From: Nocardia sp. CDC159
Lineage (GTDB): Bacteria > Actinomycetota > Actinomycetes > Mycobacteriales > Mycobacteriaceae
NCBI RefSeq assembly: GCF_023740735.1
Contig: NZ_JAMRXH010000003.1
Span: 310,001 to 374,000 of the forward strand
Length of the DNA: 64,000 bases
Reading direction: 5' to 3'
Below the pieces are notes generated by a model. It had not been told where the DNA came from and did no database searches. It saw nothing but the letters and a program-made list of their open reading frames with translations. A program made the position numbers and the translations under genes. Shown here piece after piece: positions 18,711-27,022 of the stretch (within the stretch, counting starts at the first letter, position 1; every line of letters starts with the position of its first letter).

Positions 18711-19414
18711 CGACGAGGATGTCGGCGGCCCGCGAGGCATTGGCCGACAACGGGATCTACCTCATGTCTGCCGCCGAGACCGGATCGCTTCTGCGTGTGG
18801 GTGAGAAGGTGTGGGAGCGGTTCGGTGCGCACTGGAGCAACCTGGCGGTCGACCACTATGCGCGTGATCGCGGCACGCGCAGGCTGCGGCGATATGGCTG
18901 CTTCCGCCTGACCACCGCGACGGGCCGGTTCCAGTTGCTGCAACCGCGGCCTTTTGCGCAGCCTCAGAACAGTAATCCCCTCTATATCGGCGTGAACCGC
19001 ATATTCGAGCCACTGACCGACACCTTCGTGGCCGATCCCGTATTCGCCGCAGTACTGCGCCTGCTCGCCGAATGCGCGGCGGCACTGAATGATCCACCCG
19101 AGTGGATCGTCAGCGTGCATCCGTTCCGCGTAATCGGCGCGGCCGACGCGGACGGGCTCGCCGCCCCGGAGGGCCGCCACCGCGACGGCGTCACCCTGGT
19201 GTCGACGCTGCTGATCGCTCGCCACAACGCGACCGGAGGCGAAAGCATGGTCCTCGATCTCGCCGGACGACCCCTGCTGACCGTGACATTGGACGAGCCA
19301 GGCACACTACTGCTCGCCGACGACCGCCGCACACTGCACGACGTGTCCCCGGTACGCCCGGCAGACAGCAGTAGTGCGGCATACCGCGATGTCCTGGTAA
19401 CCACCTTCGCGTAG
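18707..19414 (+). CDS. 2OG-Fe(II) dioxygenase family protein
   Basis: 235 residues resembling the 2OG-Fe dioxygenase family (DUF2257 type) that includes amino-acid hydroxylases. The iron-binding triad is visible as H-x-D in EGRHRDGVTLV (roughly residue 164) and a distal His in RRTLHDVSPV (roughly 210); the 2OG-binding Arg is probably the one in AYRDVLVTTF. Conserved GVNRIFEPL and IVSVHPFRV precede the site. The GTG at 18707 or an ATG at 18719 may start it. Likely hydroxylates a free amino acid or small metabolite; no neighbour shows which. It stands alone. Confidence 0.75.
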   Translation: MTTRMSAAREALADNGIYLMSAAETGSLLRVGEKVWERFGAHWSNLAVDHYARDRGTRRLRRYGCFRLTTATGRFQLLQPRPFAQPQNSNPLYIGVNRIFEPLTDTFVADPVFAAVLRLLAECAAALNDPPEWIVSVHPFRVIGAADADGLAAPEGRHRDGVTLVSTLLIARHNATGGESMVLDLAGRPLLTVTLDEPGTLLLADDRRTLHDVSPVRPADSSSAAYRDVLVTTFA

Positions 19415-19821
19415 ATCTGATTGGTCCGCCAAGCCGCGCAGTGCCACCGTGCCCCGGCTCATCATCCGTCGAGTAGGCAACTCACCTTCCCGCACTTCAT
19501 ACCGGCAGCCCACAACTGCGGCGGTTGCGCACACAACCCGATCAGCATGGTGAGTACCGTGGACAGCTTTGCCGGGCAACCAATCCGAAAGTGCGGCCAA
19601 CGCGCACCCCGCGGCAATAGAGTGCGTTCGTTCGGCGCGGCCTCGGGCGCGTGCCGTGAGGAAGCACGAGTTCGCTGATCGCGTCACCGGCGTAACGTGC
19701 ATAGGCATTTTGGCGGACCGGAAGGCCGCGTCACCCGGCCTGGGCAAAGCCCGCAGCGCGGTATCCTCCGACGAAAGATCATCGCAGTCCCTGCGGGACT
19801 GGACCAGGGATCGGGCAGGAG
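19415..19821. other. Non-coding spacer
   Basis: 407 bp between convergent genes. Frames here are broken or featureless; no repeat, RNA or remnant recognised. Confidence 0.4.
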
Positions 19822-21582
19822 TCAGTCGTCGGTCAGCTGCTTGCGAAACTCCCGCCGCCACTGGGGGTTCTGACGACAGCTCACGACCAGGCCCAGGGCT
19901 TCTCGGGCCGGCAGGTTGAGCGCGTCGGCCAGGGCGCGGGCGGCCATGGCGCGGTCCTGCCAGACAGACCGGTCGTTCCAGTCGGCGTATGTCACCTGCG
20001 CCTCGGCGTACACGCGGCGCAGCCGCAGGTCAAGGGCGGAATCGTCGGTGATGCCGGGGCGGTCCTCCCCGCTCAGCAGCGACAGTGCGGCAGTGACCTC
20101 GTCATAGGTGTCGAGTCCGGTCTCGGTGGCCAGTGACGACATCTGCGAGGCGAGTGCGCGGCGCAGGCGCTCGGGCGTCGCGGCGTCGACGAGCGAGGTG
20201 AACCGGTCGGGCACGGGTATCCTGAAATTGTGCTCCCGGAGCCCGAAGTTGTTGTCCGGGAGCAGGGGAAGGATCCGCGCGCTGTCGAGTTCCCCGTCCA
20301 GGCCGGGCGGCGGCAGTGGGGTGCCGCAGCTGCGAACGACCGTGTCGCACACCGCCAGCAGCCGTTCCTGCCACTGCTGGGGTGTAGGTTCCTGACCCGG
20401 CGTCGGCAGACCGCCGACCACGGCCTGTCGGTCCGAATCCCAACGCGCCGCCCACTCGTCGTGCGGCGGCAGACCGGGGAAGACTTCGAACGGGTCGCGC
20501 GCGCCATCAGGCAGGACGGCCGATCCGGTGTGGTACTTCGTCACCAGTTCGCCGTTGTCGAAGAGAGACACCGAGATAGGGCCGCTTTCACCCCGAAAGC
20601 TGACCGACACCGCACGGGTGCCACGGGACACACGGCGCAGCACCTCATCGCGTGTGCCCTCGAAAATATGGCGACCTTCCTCGAGGCCGAATGCCCAACC
20701 GCCGTGGGTTCCCACGCGGACCACCGGCAGCAGCACCCTGGGGTTCTGCCACTGGTCTGGACTTTCCGCCTCCTCCCTACCTCGTGGGCGCCGGGTCTCG
20801 GGCAACGCACCGAACCGGCGCAGGAGTTCGGTCTCGTCCAAGGCCTGCGCGAAGGTCAGGCAGAAATTGTCGTAGCCGCTGGGCCAGGTCTTGTTCAGCG
20901 TGGCTTGGGAAGTCGGCCGGCGGGGGGTGGCGATGACCGGGTCGGCGAGCGCCAGGTCGAACAGAGACCGCGGCTCGTGTCGCCGTTCGGGAGCGAGCTC
21001 CCACAGCAGCATCCCGTCATCGACGACAGGCACATATGACAGTCCCACCGTCATGACGGTTCCGCCCTCCAGGGAGTCGGCGACCTGTTCCAGGAAGGCC
21101 GCAAGGCTTTCCCATTCCCCGAAGCTCACGCCCTCGGACTCCGCCTGCAAGCCCACCGCACCGAACGACTCGCCTCGACGGCAGTCCACGACCAGCCCGT
21201 CCGCACTGATATTGCGGGCGAAGGGTACGAAATCGTGGTGCCAGAAGTGCTCGAGCAGCGGGTCCCCTTCATACCTGGCCCACGACTCCTGGCGGCTCCG
21301 GGCCGAGGAGAGGATCTGGGCGAGGGTGTAGGGCTGGAAGCCGGGGAAGGTGAAACCGCCCTCCTCAGGGGTGACGTAACCCCGCTTCCCGGGGGAGACC
21401 CCGTCGTGGTGCCGCAGATACGCGACCAGATCCACGGGAAACTCCACCCCCAGCTCAGCAGCTGCGGCGCTGATGGCCTCCTGCGAGGCGGGTGGGCGCA
21501 GGGAGGCGAAGGTGCGCGGCGCGTGGGCGGCGAGCCAGGAGTCGATCCGTCGCCAGGACTCTCCCAGGAGGTGAACGTGCAT
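19822..21582 (-). CDS. SMI1/KNR4-domain and DUF6461-domain protein (immunity-like)
   Basis: About 586 residues. Residues 1-190 are a SMI1/KNR4 domain: LGESWRRIDSWLAAHAP, then AAAAELGVEFPVDLVAYLRHHDG, and the acidic VPFARNISADGLVVDCR. The middle part (GYDNFCLTFAQALDETELLRRFGA, then EEGRHIFEGTRDEVLRRVSRGT) resembles DUF6461, a small-domain family common in Streptomyces. The last 150 residues are uncharacterised helices with ALNLPAREALGLVVSCRQNPQWRREF. The ATG at 21582 starts the SMI1 domain; upstream frame is unsupported. SMI1/KNR4 proteins often neutralise polymorphic toxins, but no toxin gene is adjacent, so that role is open. Cytoplasmic. Confidence 0.75.
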   Translation of the reverse strand: MHVHLLGESWRRIDSWLAAHAPRTFASLRPPASQEAISAAAAELGVEFPVDLVAYLRHHDGVSPGKRGYVTPEEGGFTFPGFQPYTLAQILSSARSRQESWARYEGDPLLEHFWHHDFVPFARNISADGLVVDCRRGESFGAVGLQAESEGVSFGEWESLAAFLEQVADSLEGGTVMTVGLSYVPVVDDGMLLWELAPERRHEPRSLFDLALADPVIATPRRPTSQATLNKTWPSGYDNFCLTFAQALDETELLRRFGALPETRRPRGREEAESPDQWQNPRVLLPVVRVGTHGGWAFGLEEGRHIFEGTRDEVLRRVSRGTRAVSVSFRGESGPISVSLFDNGELVTKYHTGSAVLPDGARDPFEVFPGLPPHDEWAARWDSDRQAVVGGLPTPGQEPTPQQWQERLLAVCDTVVRSCGTPLPPPGLDGELDSARILPLLPDNNFGLREHNFRIPVPDRFTSLVDAATPERLRRALASQMSSLATETGLDTYDEVTAALSLLSGEDRPGITDDSALDLRLRRVYAEAQVTYADWNDRSVWQDRAMAARALADALNLPAREALGLVVSCRQNPQWRREFRKQLTDD

Positions 21583-21957
21583 CGTCCGATCATCACATCC
21601 CCCTGTGACACCTACGCCTGCTGATCGAACCGTAAGCGGCCTTTGTGGACGTTGGAGGGTGGTGGCCGAGACCGAGCGCGGCACCAATCAGCAGCTTCGA
21701 AGTCGTCGATCATTTTTTCGCTGACATTGCAGGTGCTGGCGAACATCCACTTCTGTTCGGGACGGCCAGCGCCCGCTTGTTGGGCACTCCTTCTCTCCTT
21801 GCCTCACGGCATTTCGTTGTCCGAGGTTTGTTGTCCACCACGCGAGTCACCGACCGTGGACAACGAATTCGGGCTGCAATGGACCTGCCGATGCGGCTCG
21901 TCGCAGACAGAAGCGGCGGACGCAGCGGCGAGTCCAGAGAACGCAAGGAGTCGATCC
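21583..21957. other. Divergent promoter spacer
   Basis: 375 bp between the SMI1-domain gene and the small secreted protein, transcribed away from each other. It should hold both promoters; I find no gene in it and no convincing palindrome. Confidence 0.4.
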
Positions 21958-22353
21958 ATGAACATTCGCAATCGCCTCGCAGTCGGGACCGCCACGGTCG
22001 CGCTCACCTTCGGCCTGGCGGCGATCCCGGCGACCGCCATGCCGGCCTATTCGTCACCCGCCGACAGCGCGTCCGCCACGAAGTGCGCGGACTGGAAGAG
22101 CGTGCAGCTGGCGGGGAACGTGGCCGGTATGAAGTACCAGGAGTGCTGGCGCACATACAACGGCAAGAAACAGGCCAGCGGCGCGATCTACCTATGGGAC
22201 AACAAGAGCGACGGCAAAGAGGCGTGCGGCAAGATCACGATCGGTAACTGGTGGCGCGACTGGTGCTGGGGCAACGAGTCCCACCACAGCCCGAAGTACA
22301 TCAGCGGCTGGCACGACGGGTCCGACGCCAAGTTTGGTCTTTTCCTGGCCTGA
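21958..22353 (+). CDS. Small secreted four-cysteine protein
   Basis: 131 residues from an ATG with RBS AAGGAG 9 bases upstream. Signal peptide VGTATVALTFGLAAIPATAMP with cleavage near residue 30. The mature part (about 95 residues) is rich in Trp, Tyr, Lys and has four cysteines (TKCADW, QECWRTY, EACGKI, DWCWGN), probably two disulfides. It resembles small exported actinobacterial proteins of unknown function; no enzyme motif. Adjacent to an immunity-like gene, so a secreted effector is conceivable but unsupported. Confidence 0.7.
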   Translation: MNIRNRLAVGTATVALTFGLAAIPATAMPAYSSPADSASATKCADWKSVQLAGNVAGMKYQECWRTYNGKKQASGAIYLWDNKSDGKEACGKITIGNWWRDWCWGNESHHSPKYISGWHDGSDAKFGLFLA

Positions 22354-22611
22354 CAGCCCCGGAATCCGCAGCTGTCCCGAGCCACAAAGGAGAACACACC
22401 GGTTCTCGACGCGATGTATCGGCACTACAGCGACGCGGCGCGACGCCGGAAGCTGACCGGCTGGTCCCGGATCGTCGCCGGCGGCCGCCCGACCCGGTGA
22501 CAGTCCCGCTAAGGAGGGGATGGCGGGACAGTCCCGGGTGCGGCCGACTGGCCGACCACGGCCGGTCCGCAGCGTCTGATCCCAGGCTGGCAGCCACCTG
22601 ATCCGCGACAC
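22354..22611. other. Spacer with a hairpin and a 28-codon ORF
   Basis: Contains an AAAGGAG-like site, a short frame 22415-22500 (MYRHYSDAARRRKLTGWSR..) without known relatives, and an inverted repeat GTCCCGC / GCGGGAC (22503-22509 and 22523-22529). Probably gene debris. Confidence 0.3.
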
Positions 22612-22743
22612 CGCCGGGCATCCAACTCACCATCAACAGCACAGAATTCGCCGCCCAACGGATCTGCGCTACCACCCACGGCACCCTCACCCCCGAACTG
22701 TGGCAGCGCTACATCCCGAGCTCCCCTACAACCCACCCTGCTG
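22612..22743 (+). pseudogene. Remnant of a WD40-type protein C-terminus
   Basis: The frame reads IQLTINSTEFAAQRICATTHG then LTPELWQRYIP; shifting one base restores ELPYNPPC and a stop. A Cys near ICATT, then LTPELWQRY(I/L)P-x-LPY-x-P-x-C is the characteristic last segment of many actinobacterial WD40 / NACHT-like (nSTAND) proteins. Nothing upstream supports the rest, and one C is missing in the CCC of the codon before Glu. A short decayed tail. Confidence 0.45.
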
Positions 22744-22891
22744 AAAGCCGCGGACACCCCGATCGCGATCAAAGATTCCCTGTCCTGAAGGGAAGCGGTC
22801 TTCCCGTGCGGAGACCCTCCGTCGCCCTTCTAGGGGCTCGACGGGCGGGGCGAAGGTCGGGACAATGGTTGTGGTCGTTTGAGGGGTTGTG

Positions 22892-23923
22892 ATGCCGAGG
22901 CACGAGCAGCCGGTCGGCGGTGACGACGCGATCGCACAGTTCGCGATCGACCTGCGACGGCTGCGGCAGAAGGTCGGCAGCCCGCCATACCGGCAGCTGG
23001 CCCGTCGTGCGCTGTTTTCGCCCTCGGCATTAGCCGATGCTGCCAGCGGGCGAAGACTACCGAGCCTGGCCGTCACCCTGGCCTACGTTCGAGCGTGCGG
23101 CGGCGACGTCGTCGAGTGGGAAGCACGCTGGCACGCACTGGCCGCCGAAACCGCCTACTGTGAACCGACTTCGGACGGCGTCGACGCGAACGGCAACCAC
23201 CCGCCGAAGGCAAACAGCGCGGCAGCGGATGCGGCACCCCGCCGCACGCGTTGGCCCGGTGCGGTCGTAGCGGCAGGTGCGCTCGCGCTCGCACTGTTCG
23301 CCGTCCTCTGGCTGGTGGAGTCCGTCGGCAGCGATGGGACCTCGCCCGTGATTCCACATGTCACCACAGCGGCGCCCGTTCCCGGTAACCCGCCCTTGAT
23401 CTCGCCAGTCAGCGAAGATACCTACGTCTCCCAGCTTGATCGGGATGTAGCCAAAGGGGCACTCAAAGAGTTACTCGTCTGCGGTTCGATCTGCGCGACC
23501 GAGTCCGACGCGGAACGGCGAGTCCTGCTGAAATTTTCCATCACCGAGCTACCCGACTCCAGTTGCGTATCGTCGGCCACGCTTCAACTGTGGTCCAGGA
23601 CCACCACACCGGAGAGCAACATCTACACCCTGCACCGCACCGACCCCAACTCCTGGAGTGAGGCCACCGCCACCTGGAACAACCAGCCCACGCTGGGACC
23701 TCTGGTTGCTTCGCGTCCCGGCTCACCGGCCGCGAACTGGCTCACCTTCGACATCACCTCCGTGGTGACCGGTAACGGGATCTACTCGTTCCAACTACGT
23801 CAGGGCGGCAACGAGTTCGGTCGATTCTCCACTCACGAAGATCCGGTCGCCAACCGTCCAGCCGAAATAGTCGTCCAATACACCCAACCCGGATCAGACA
23901 ACTGCCCACGCGCCAGCGCCTAG
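22892..23923 (+). CDS. Membrane protein with cytoplasmic HTH and extracellular DNRLRE domain
   Basis: About 343 residues. Residues 20-85 resemble an XRE-like helix-turn-helix (YRQLARRALFSPSALADAASG, then LPSLAVTLAYVRACGGDVVEWEARW), a type frequent in Streptomyces and Nocardia. One membrane helix at about 125-147 (AVVAAGALALALFAVLWLV). The rest is outside: SEDTYVSQLDRDVAKGALKELLV, RRVLLKFSITELP, WSEATATWNNQPTLG and FDITSVV are the classical blocks of the DNRLRE (CBM96-like) beta-sandwich, which may bind carbohydrate. So it could be a one-component sensor linking an external ligand to DNA binding. GTG at 22889 is a possible earlier start. Confidence 0.75.
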   Translation: MPRHEQPVGGDDAIAQFAIDLRRLRQKVGSPPYRQLARRALFSPSALADAASGRRLPSLAVTLAYVRACGGDVVEWEARWHALAAETAYCEPTSDGVDANGNHPPKANSAAADAAPRRTRWPGAVVAAGALALALFAVLWLVESVGSDGTSPVIPHVTTAAPVPGNPPLISPVSEDTYVSQLDRDVAKGALKELLVCGSICATESDAERRVLLKFSITELPDSSCVSSATLQLWSRTTTPESNIYTLHRTDPNSWSEATATWNNQPTLGPLVASRPGSPAANWLTFDITSVVTGNGIYSFQLRQGGNEFGRFSTHEDPVANRPAEIVVQYTQPGSDNCPRASA

Positions 23924-23942
23924 TCGGTGCATGCCGTAAGTC

Positions 23943-24086
23943 TGGCAATGCTTGGATCAGGTTGGCGACCGCTGCTTTCGCCGCCCCGTAGTCGACGTTG
24001 ACAGCGCTGGGCGCGAGGGCATGGGTCGAGGTGATGTTGACGATAGAGCCTCCGCCACGCGCGAGTAGCAACGGATCTCGCCCCAC
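23943..24086 (-). pseudogene. Fragment of an SDR dehydrogenase
   Basis: GGGSIVNITSTHALAPSAVN then VDYGAAKAAVANLIQAL is the central block of a short-chain dehydrogenase: the Ser of NITSTH and the catalytic Tyr-x-x-x-Lys of YGAAKAA. Neither the Rossmann part nor the C-terminus is present, and the frame runs into unrelated sequence at both ends. A truncated remnant of about 48 codons. Confidence 0.7.
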
Positions 24087-24185
24087 CCGACCCGCGGCAT
24101 GACAGGGCCTCTGCTTGGGAAGTGCGTCGAGATTTCTGGTTGATTTAGGACCGAAACTGTCCTAACTCCCCTACATACTCGAACC

Positions 24186-24707
24186 ATGAGCGAAATCGAA
24201 TCGACCGCGGGACAGCCGGAACAGACCGACCTCACCGGCGTCACCGATTACGACGATCCGAACGCGCCGTGGAACCAGGCGTGGGACGAGGAGGGCGGCA
24301 TTGCCAATTGGAACGATGACGTGATCAAGGAGTTCCGGGAGAATTCGGGCAAGGTGGGTGGCGCTTACGCGGGTGGTGACCTCATCCTGCTCACCACCAC
24401 CGGAGCCAAGAGCGGCAAGCGGCACACGACTCCGCTGGGACCTCTGTACCGGGACGAGACCATGTACGTGAGCTCGTTCATCGAGGACAAGTACCCGGCC
24501 TGGTGGTACAACATCAAGGCGAATCCGCAGGTCACCATCGAACTCCGGGACAAGACTTACCAGGCGACCGGCAAGGCGCTCGAAGGCGCGGACTACGACG
24601 AGTTCGCGGCTTGGGTGCTGGCCAACAACCCGCTGCTGGCGGATTTCCAGTCCAAGGTCGACCGGCCCATTCCACTGGTCGTGCTGACCCTCGACGGCGA
24701 AAGCTGA
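24186..24707 (+). CDS. Deazaflavin (F420)-dependent nitroreductase family protein
   Basis: 173 residues of the DDN/FDOR-A family. Typical blocks: NDDVIKEFRENSGKVGG, LLTTTGAKSGKRHTTPLGPL (F420 phosphate contact), YVSSFIEDKYPAWWYNIKANPQVTIEL, then a final DRPIPLVVLTL. Members use F420H2 to reduce quinones, nitro compounds or other hydrophobic substrates; mycobacterial Ddn activates pretomanid. No signal peptide. ATG at 24186 follows a short spacer after the SDR fragment; the gene is isolated. Physiological substrate unknown. Confidence 0.87.
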   Translation: MSEIESTAGQPEQTDLTGVTDYDDPNAPWNQAWDEEGGIANWNDDVIKEFRENSGKVGGAYAGGDLILLTTTGAKSGKRHTTPLGPLYRDETMYVSSFIEDKYPAWWYNIKANPQVTIELRDKTYQATGKALEGADYDEFAAWVLANNPLLADFQSKVDRPIPLVVLTLDGES

Positions 24708-24753
24708 GCGCTCCTGGACCCTTACGAGGCGCGCAGGCCCAGCTGAAACACCC

Positions 24754-24815
24754 GACATTCGGCATGAGGGGACGTTCGGAAGCCTGAAATGATCTCTGCC
24801 CGTCGACCTTTACGG
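24754..24815 (+). repeat. Dispersed ~60-bp repeat, copy 1
   Basis: Shares with 26761-26820 and 28414-28473 a TCGGC near the start and the block TGATCTCTGC-C/G-CGT-T/C-GACCTT near the end. It is the most diverged of the three copies. It lies just after the F420-family gene in non-coding DNA. Confidence 0.45.
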
Positions 24816-25414
24816 ATGCCGCGTGACCGTTCCGAATCGCGCGCCACGCGGCATGTGCCGTGCGTTCGGCCGCAGACCGAGTTGCACCGTCGGACAGCTG
24901 ATCAGATGCGGAACCAACATCCATTACGGAAGGCATACGCCCCACGCACCGTCACCCGGCAACGACACCCGGACGACACGGGTGCCCACCCGCGACCGAC
25001 ACTCGACGTTCTGGGAAACAGACCGACTCGCGACCGGCGGCCATGTGCGGATGTTCGTGCTCATTCGACTGCCGCCGTCGGAGTTTTAGCCGACGAGGCG
25101 AGGGGAACATACTTGCCGGCCGAACCGCGCACGTTCGGAGCGCTGTGCGGGGCTGGTTTTCGGGGCCCGGTGGGCCGGTGGGGCGGCTGCGTGGGCGGCG
25201 ACCCTCGGCAACCACCGGGCTGACGATCGCTTCCTCATCTGTTTAGGGAAGCATGCTGCAAGTCGAAAGAACCCACAGGTTGTGACACGCAGTCGGCGAG
25301 CTGTCGAATGCCCGGCCTGTCGATACGCGCTGTGACCGACTCTACGGCACCGGCGCGATCAGACCGTGCCATTCGACCGAGACAGCCGCCGATGATCGTC
25401 AGGAGAGGCTGGTC
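24816..25414. other. Non-coding stretch
   Basis: 599 bp with no frame showing a family motif, repeat or RNA. A good RBS (AGGAGAGG) at its right end belongs to the ORF at 25415. Confidence 0.4.
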
Positions 25415-25895
25415 ATGTGGGAACAGCGCCGGGATCGGCGAGCCCGCACGGAACGGCTGAATGTCGCGACCGTGCAGCAGCGAGCCCGGGAAGCGATCGA
25501 GCGGGCGCGAGAACTGCTGGTATTGAGCGCCACTCGCCTCGACCGCAACGAGGCCGCGCTGGCGCGGACCGAAGCACGTCGCCACCCGGGCGGCCGTGGG
25601 CCTGCTCACCAGGCGACTGGATGGCTTCGAGTATCCGAAGGTCGACCAGGTGGGCATCCCCGACTACAGCTCCGGGGGCAGGGAGAACTGGGGATTGACC
25701 ACCTTCCGGGAGCACACTCTCGTCCGCGGGTCACGGGGTGATGATCCGATACGGGTTGCGCTCGAACTGCTTTGGAAGACCGTCACCGACGATTTGACCG
25801 AGTTACGCGGACCTGGTTCAACGCACCGAAGTGGAATCCTTGGAGAACTGGCCGCCAGCATCCATCACCGACGAGTAAGAACCGCGCGGCCATAG
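25415..25895 (+). pseudogene. Mosaic of gene remnants (helical N-terminus, M1-peptidase-like segment)
   Basis: From an ATG with RBS AGGAGAGG the first 52 codons encode a charged helical segment (RARTERLNVATVQQRAREAIE, then ELLVLSATRLDRNEAALAR) that looks like a true protein start of unknown family. At about 25571 coding signal moves to another frame: RRLDGFEYPKVDQVGIPDYS then SGGRENWGLTTFRE, resembling the GxMENWGL zinc-peptidase (M1) region, with the second residue of the motif changed to Arg and no HExxH downstream. A third frame ends plausibly with LVQRTEVESLENWPPASITDE and a stop at 25892. The parts cannot be one gene without several frameshifts or recombination. Confidence 0.4.
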
Positions 25896-25902
25896 TAGGG
25901 AC

Positions 25903-26133
25903 ATGGAAAGCAAGGAAATCGAGTTCCAGTTCGCGGGCACGGTGTCAGCTCCGTCTACACCAAGACAGATCAAGGCAACCACGAGGGACGGCTGGTTTCT
26001 GCTGGGGACTGCCCACGGGCAACTCCTCCACGACGCTCAGTTACGGCTCCTGCGCTGCAGTCCAAGTCCGGGTGTGCGGATACCGCACATCCGTTTTCAG
26101 GGAGCCGTTTCGGTCCGACGACGAACGTTGTGA
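25903..26133 (+). CDS. Short hypothetical ORF
   Basis: 76 codons from an ATG with AGGGAC upstream. The first 45 residues (KEIEFQFAGTVSAPSTPRQIK, ATTRDGWFLLGTAHGQLL) look protein-like; the C-terminal 25 residues are Arg-rich and unconvincing. I do not recognise a family. It may be the start of a truncated gene, given the remnants around it. Confidence 0.25.
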   Translation: MESKEIEFQFAGTVSAPSTPRQIKATTRDGWFLLGTAHGQLLHDAQLRLLRCSPSPGVRIPHIRFQGAVSVRRRTL

Positions 26134-26159
26134 GGGTGTGCTACCGCGGCATGCGAGCT

Positions 26160-26678
26160 TCAGCTCGTGACGGCCTCAGCAATCCGAAGGGCGGCCTGAC
26201 CGGGCGTGAGGTCCGTGGTGTCGACGACCTCAGCCTCCGCGTGTAACCACGACTGGGCTGCCTCGGCATAGGGCTCGAGGTATTTGAGGCGGAACCATGA
26301 AGGGACTGGGGTCGCACCCTCGATGCGCCTGCGCAAAGTCTCCTGGTCAGCGTGGAGGACGAAATGCCTTACCGGGATTGCATGGTGGGCAAGGCCCGTG
26401 CTGATTTCGCGCCAGTACTGCTCGACCAGGACGGTCATGGGCATAACCAAAGTACCTCCGGTGTAATCGAGCACGTGGTGAGCGGTCTCGACGACGAGAT
26501 GCCGCCACGGCGGCCAATGTTGAAAGTTGTCCGTCCCCGGCAACCCCGGCGCGATGTCCATGAGCGTCTCGCCGACCTTCTCGGCATCGAAAACTCTCGA
26601 ATCCGGAATAAGTTGCTGCACAAGCACGCTCGTCGTGGTCTTACCTACGCCGTGGGTGCCGTTCAGCCATATGATCAC
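26160..26678 (-). CDS. TmrB-like P-loop ATPase/kinase
   Basis: About 172 residues. The frame begins IIWLNGTHGVGKTTTS with the P-loop GTHGVGKT at residues 7-14, followed by DAEKVGETLMDIAPGLPGTDNFQHWPPWRHLV and a base-contact-like LHADQETLRRRIEG. This is the layout of the TmrB family (Bacillus tunicamycin-resistance protein, MIIWINGAFGSGKT) and related small-molecule kinases. GTG at 26678 puts the first strand at the N-terminus as in TmrB; the longer frame upstream contains part of a dispersed repeat and is not supported. Possible role: ATP-dependent modification or binding of an antibiotic or metabolite; unproven. Confidence 0.75.
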   Translation of the reverse strand: MIIWLNGTHGVGKTTTSVLVQQLIPDSRVFDAEKVGETLMDIAPGLPGTDNFQHWPPWRHLVVETAHHVLDYTGGTLVMPMTVLVEQYWREISTGLAHHAIPVRHFVLHADQETLRRRIEGATPVPSWFRLKYLEPYAEAAQSWLHAEAEVVDTTDLTPGQAALRIAEAVTS

Positions 26679-26760
26679 GGGATTCAACCCTAGCGATGTA
26701 CGGGCCAGGGAACATCGCAGCGCCGGGCACGGCCCGGACGGAAGCCCGTCCGATTGCGCT

Positions 26761-26820
26761 GAAGTCGGCATTATGGTGCGCTGCTGAGGTCGAGTTGATC
26801 TCTGCGCGTTGACCTTCCGG
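26761..26820 (+). repeat. Dispersed ~60-bp repeat, copy 2
   Basis: About three quarters identical by eye to 28414-28473, ending in the shared CTCTGCGCGTTGA-C/T-CTTCCGG. It sits in the spacer between the TmrB-like gene and the secreted nuclease. Confidence 0.5.
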
Positions 26821-27022
26821 CGTTCCGCACGGCTGCGCCGAGGTGCCCGAGAGCTGGCAGCTGGGCCCAGCGTCAACCAGTCGGATCACACAGAGCTGTA
26901 GGGGTTTACCTCCGAGCTGACGCGTCCTTACCGTGCGGGTATCTGATTTTTGCTGTCGCCGTTCAGCTTTGGCAGTCGAACCGATCGAGCTGATGGCCGG
27001 ATTGAGCCGCTGGAGCGCGCCC

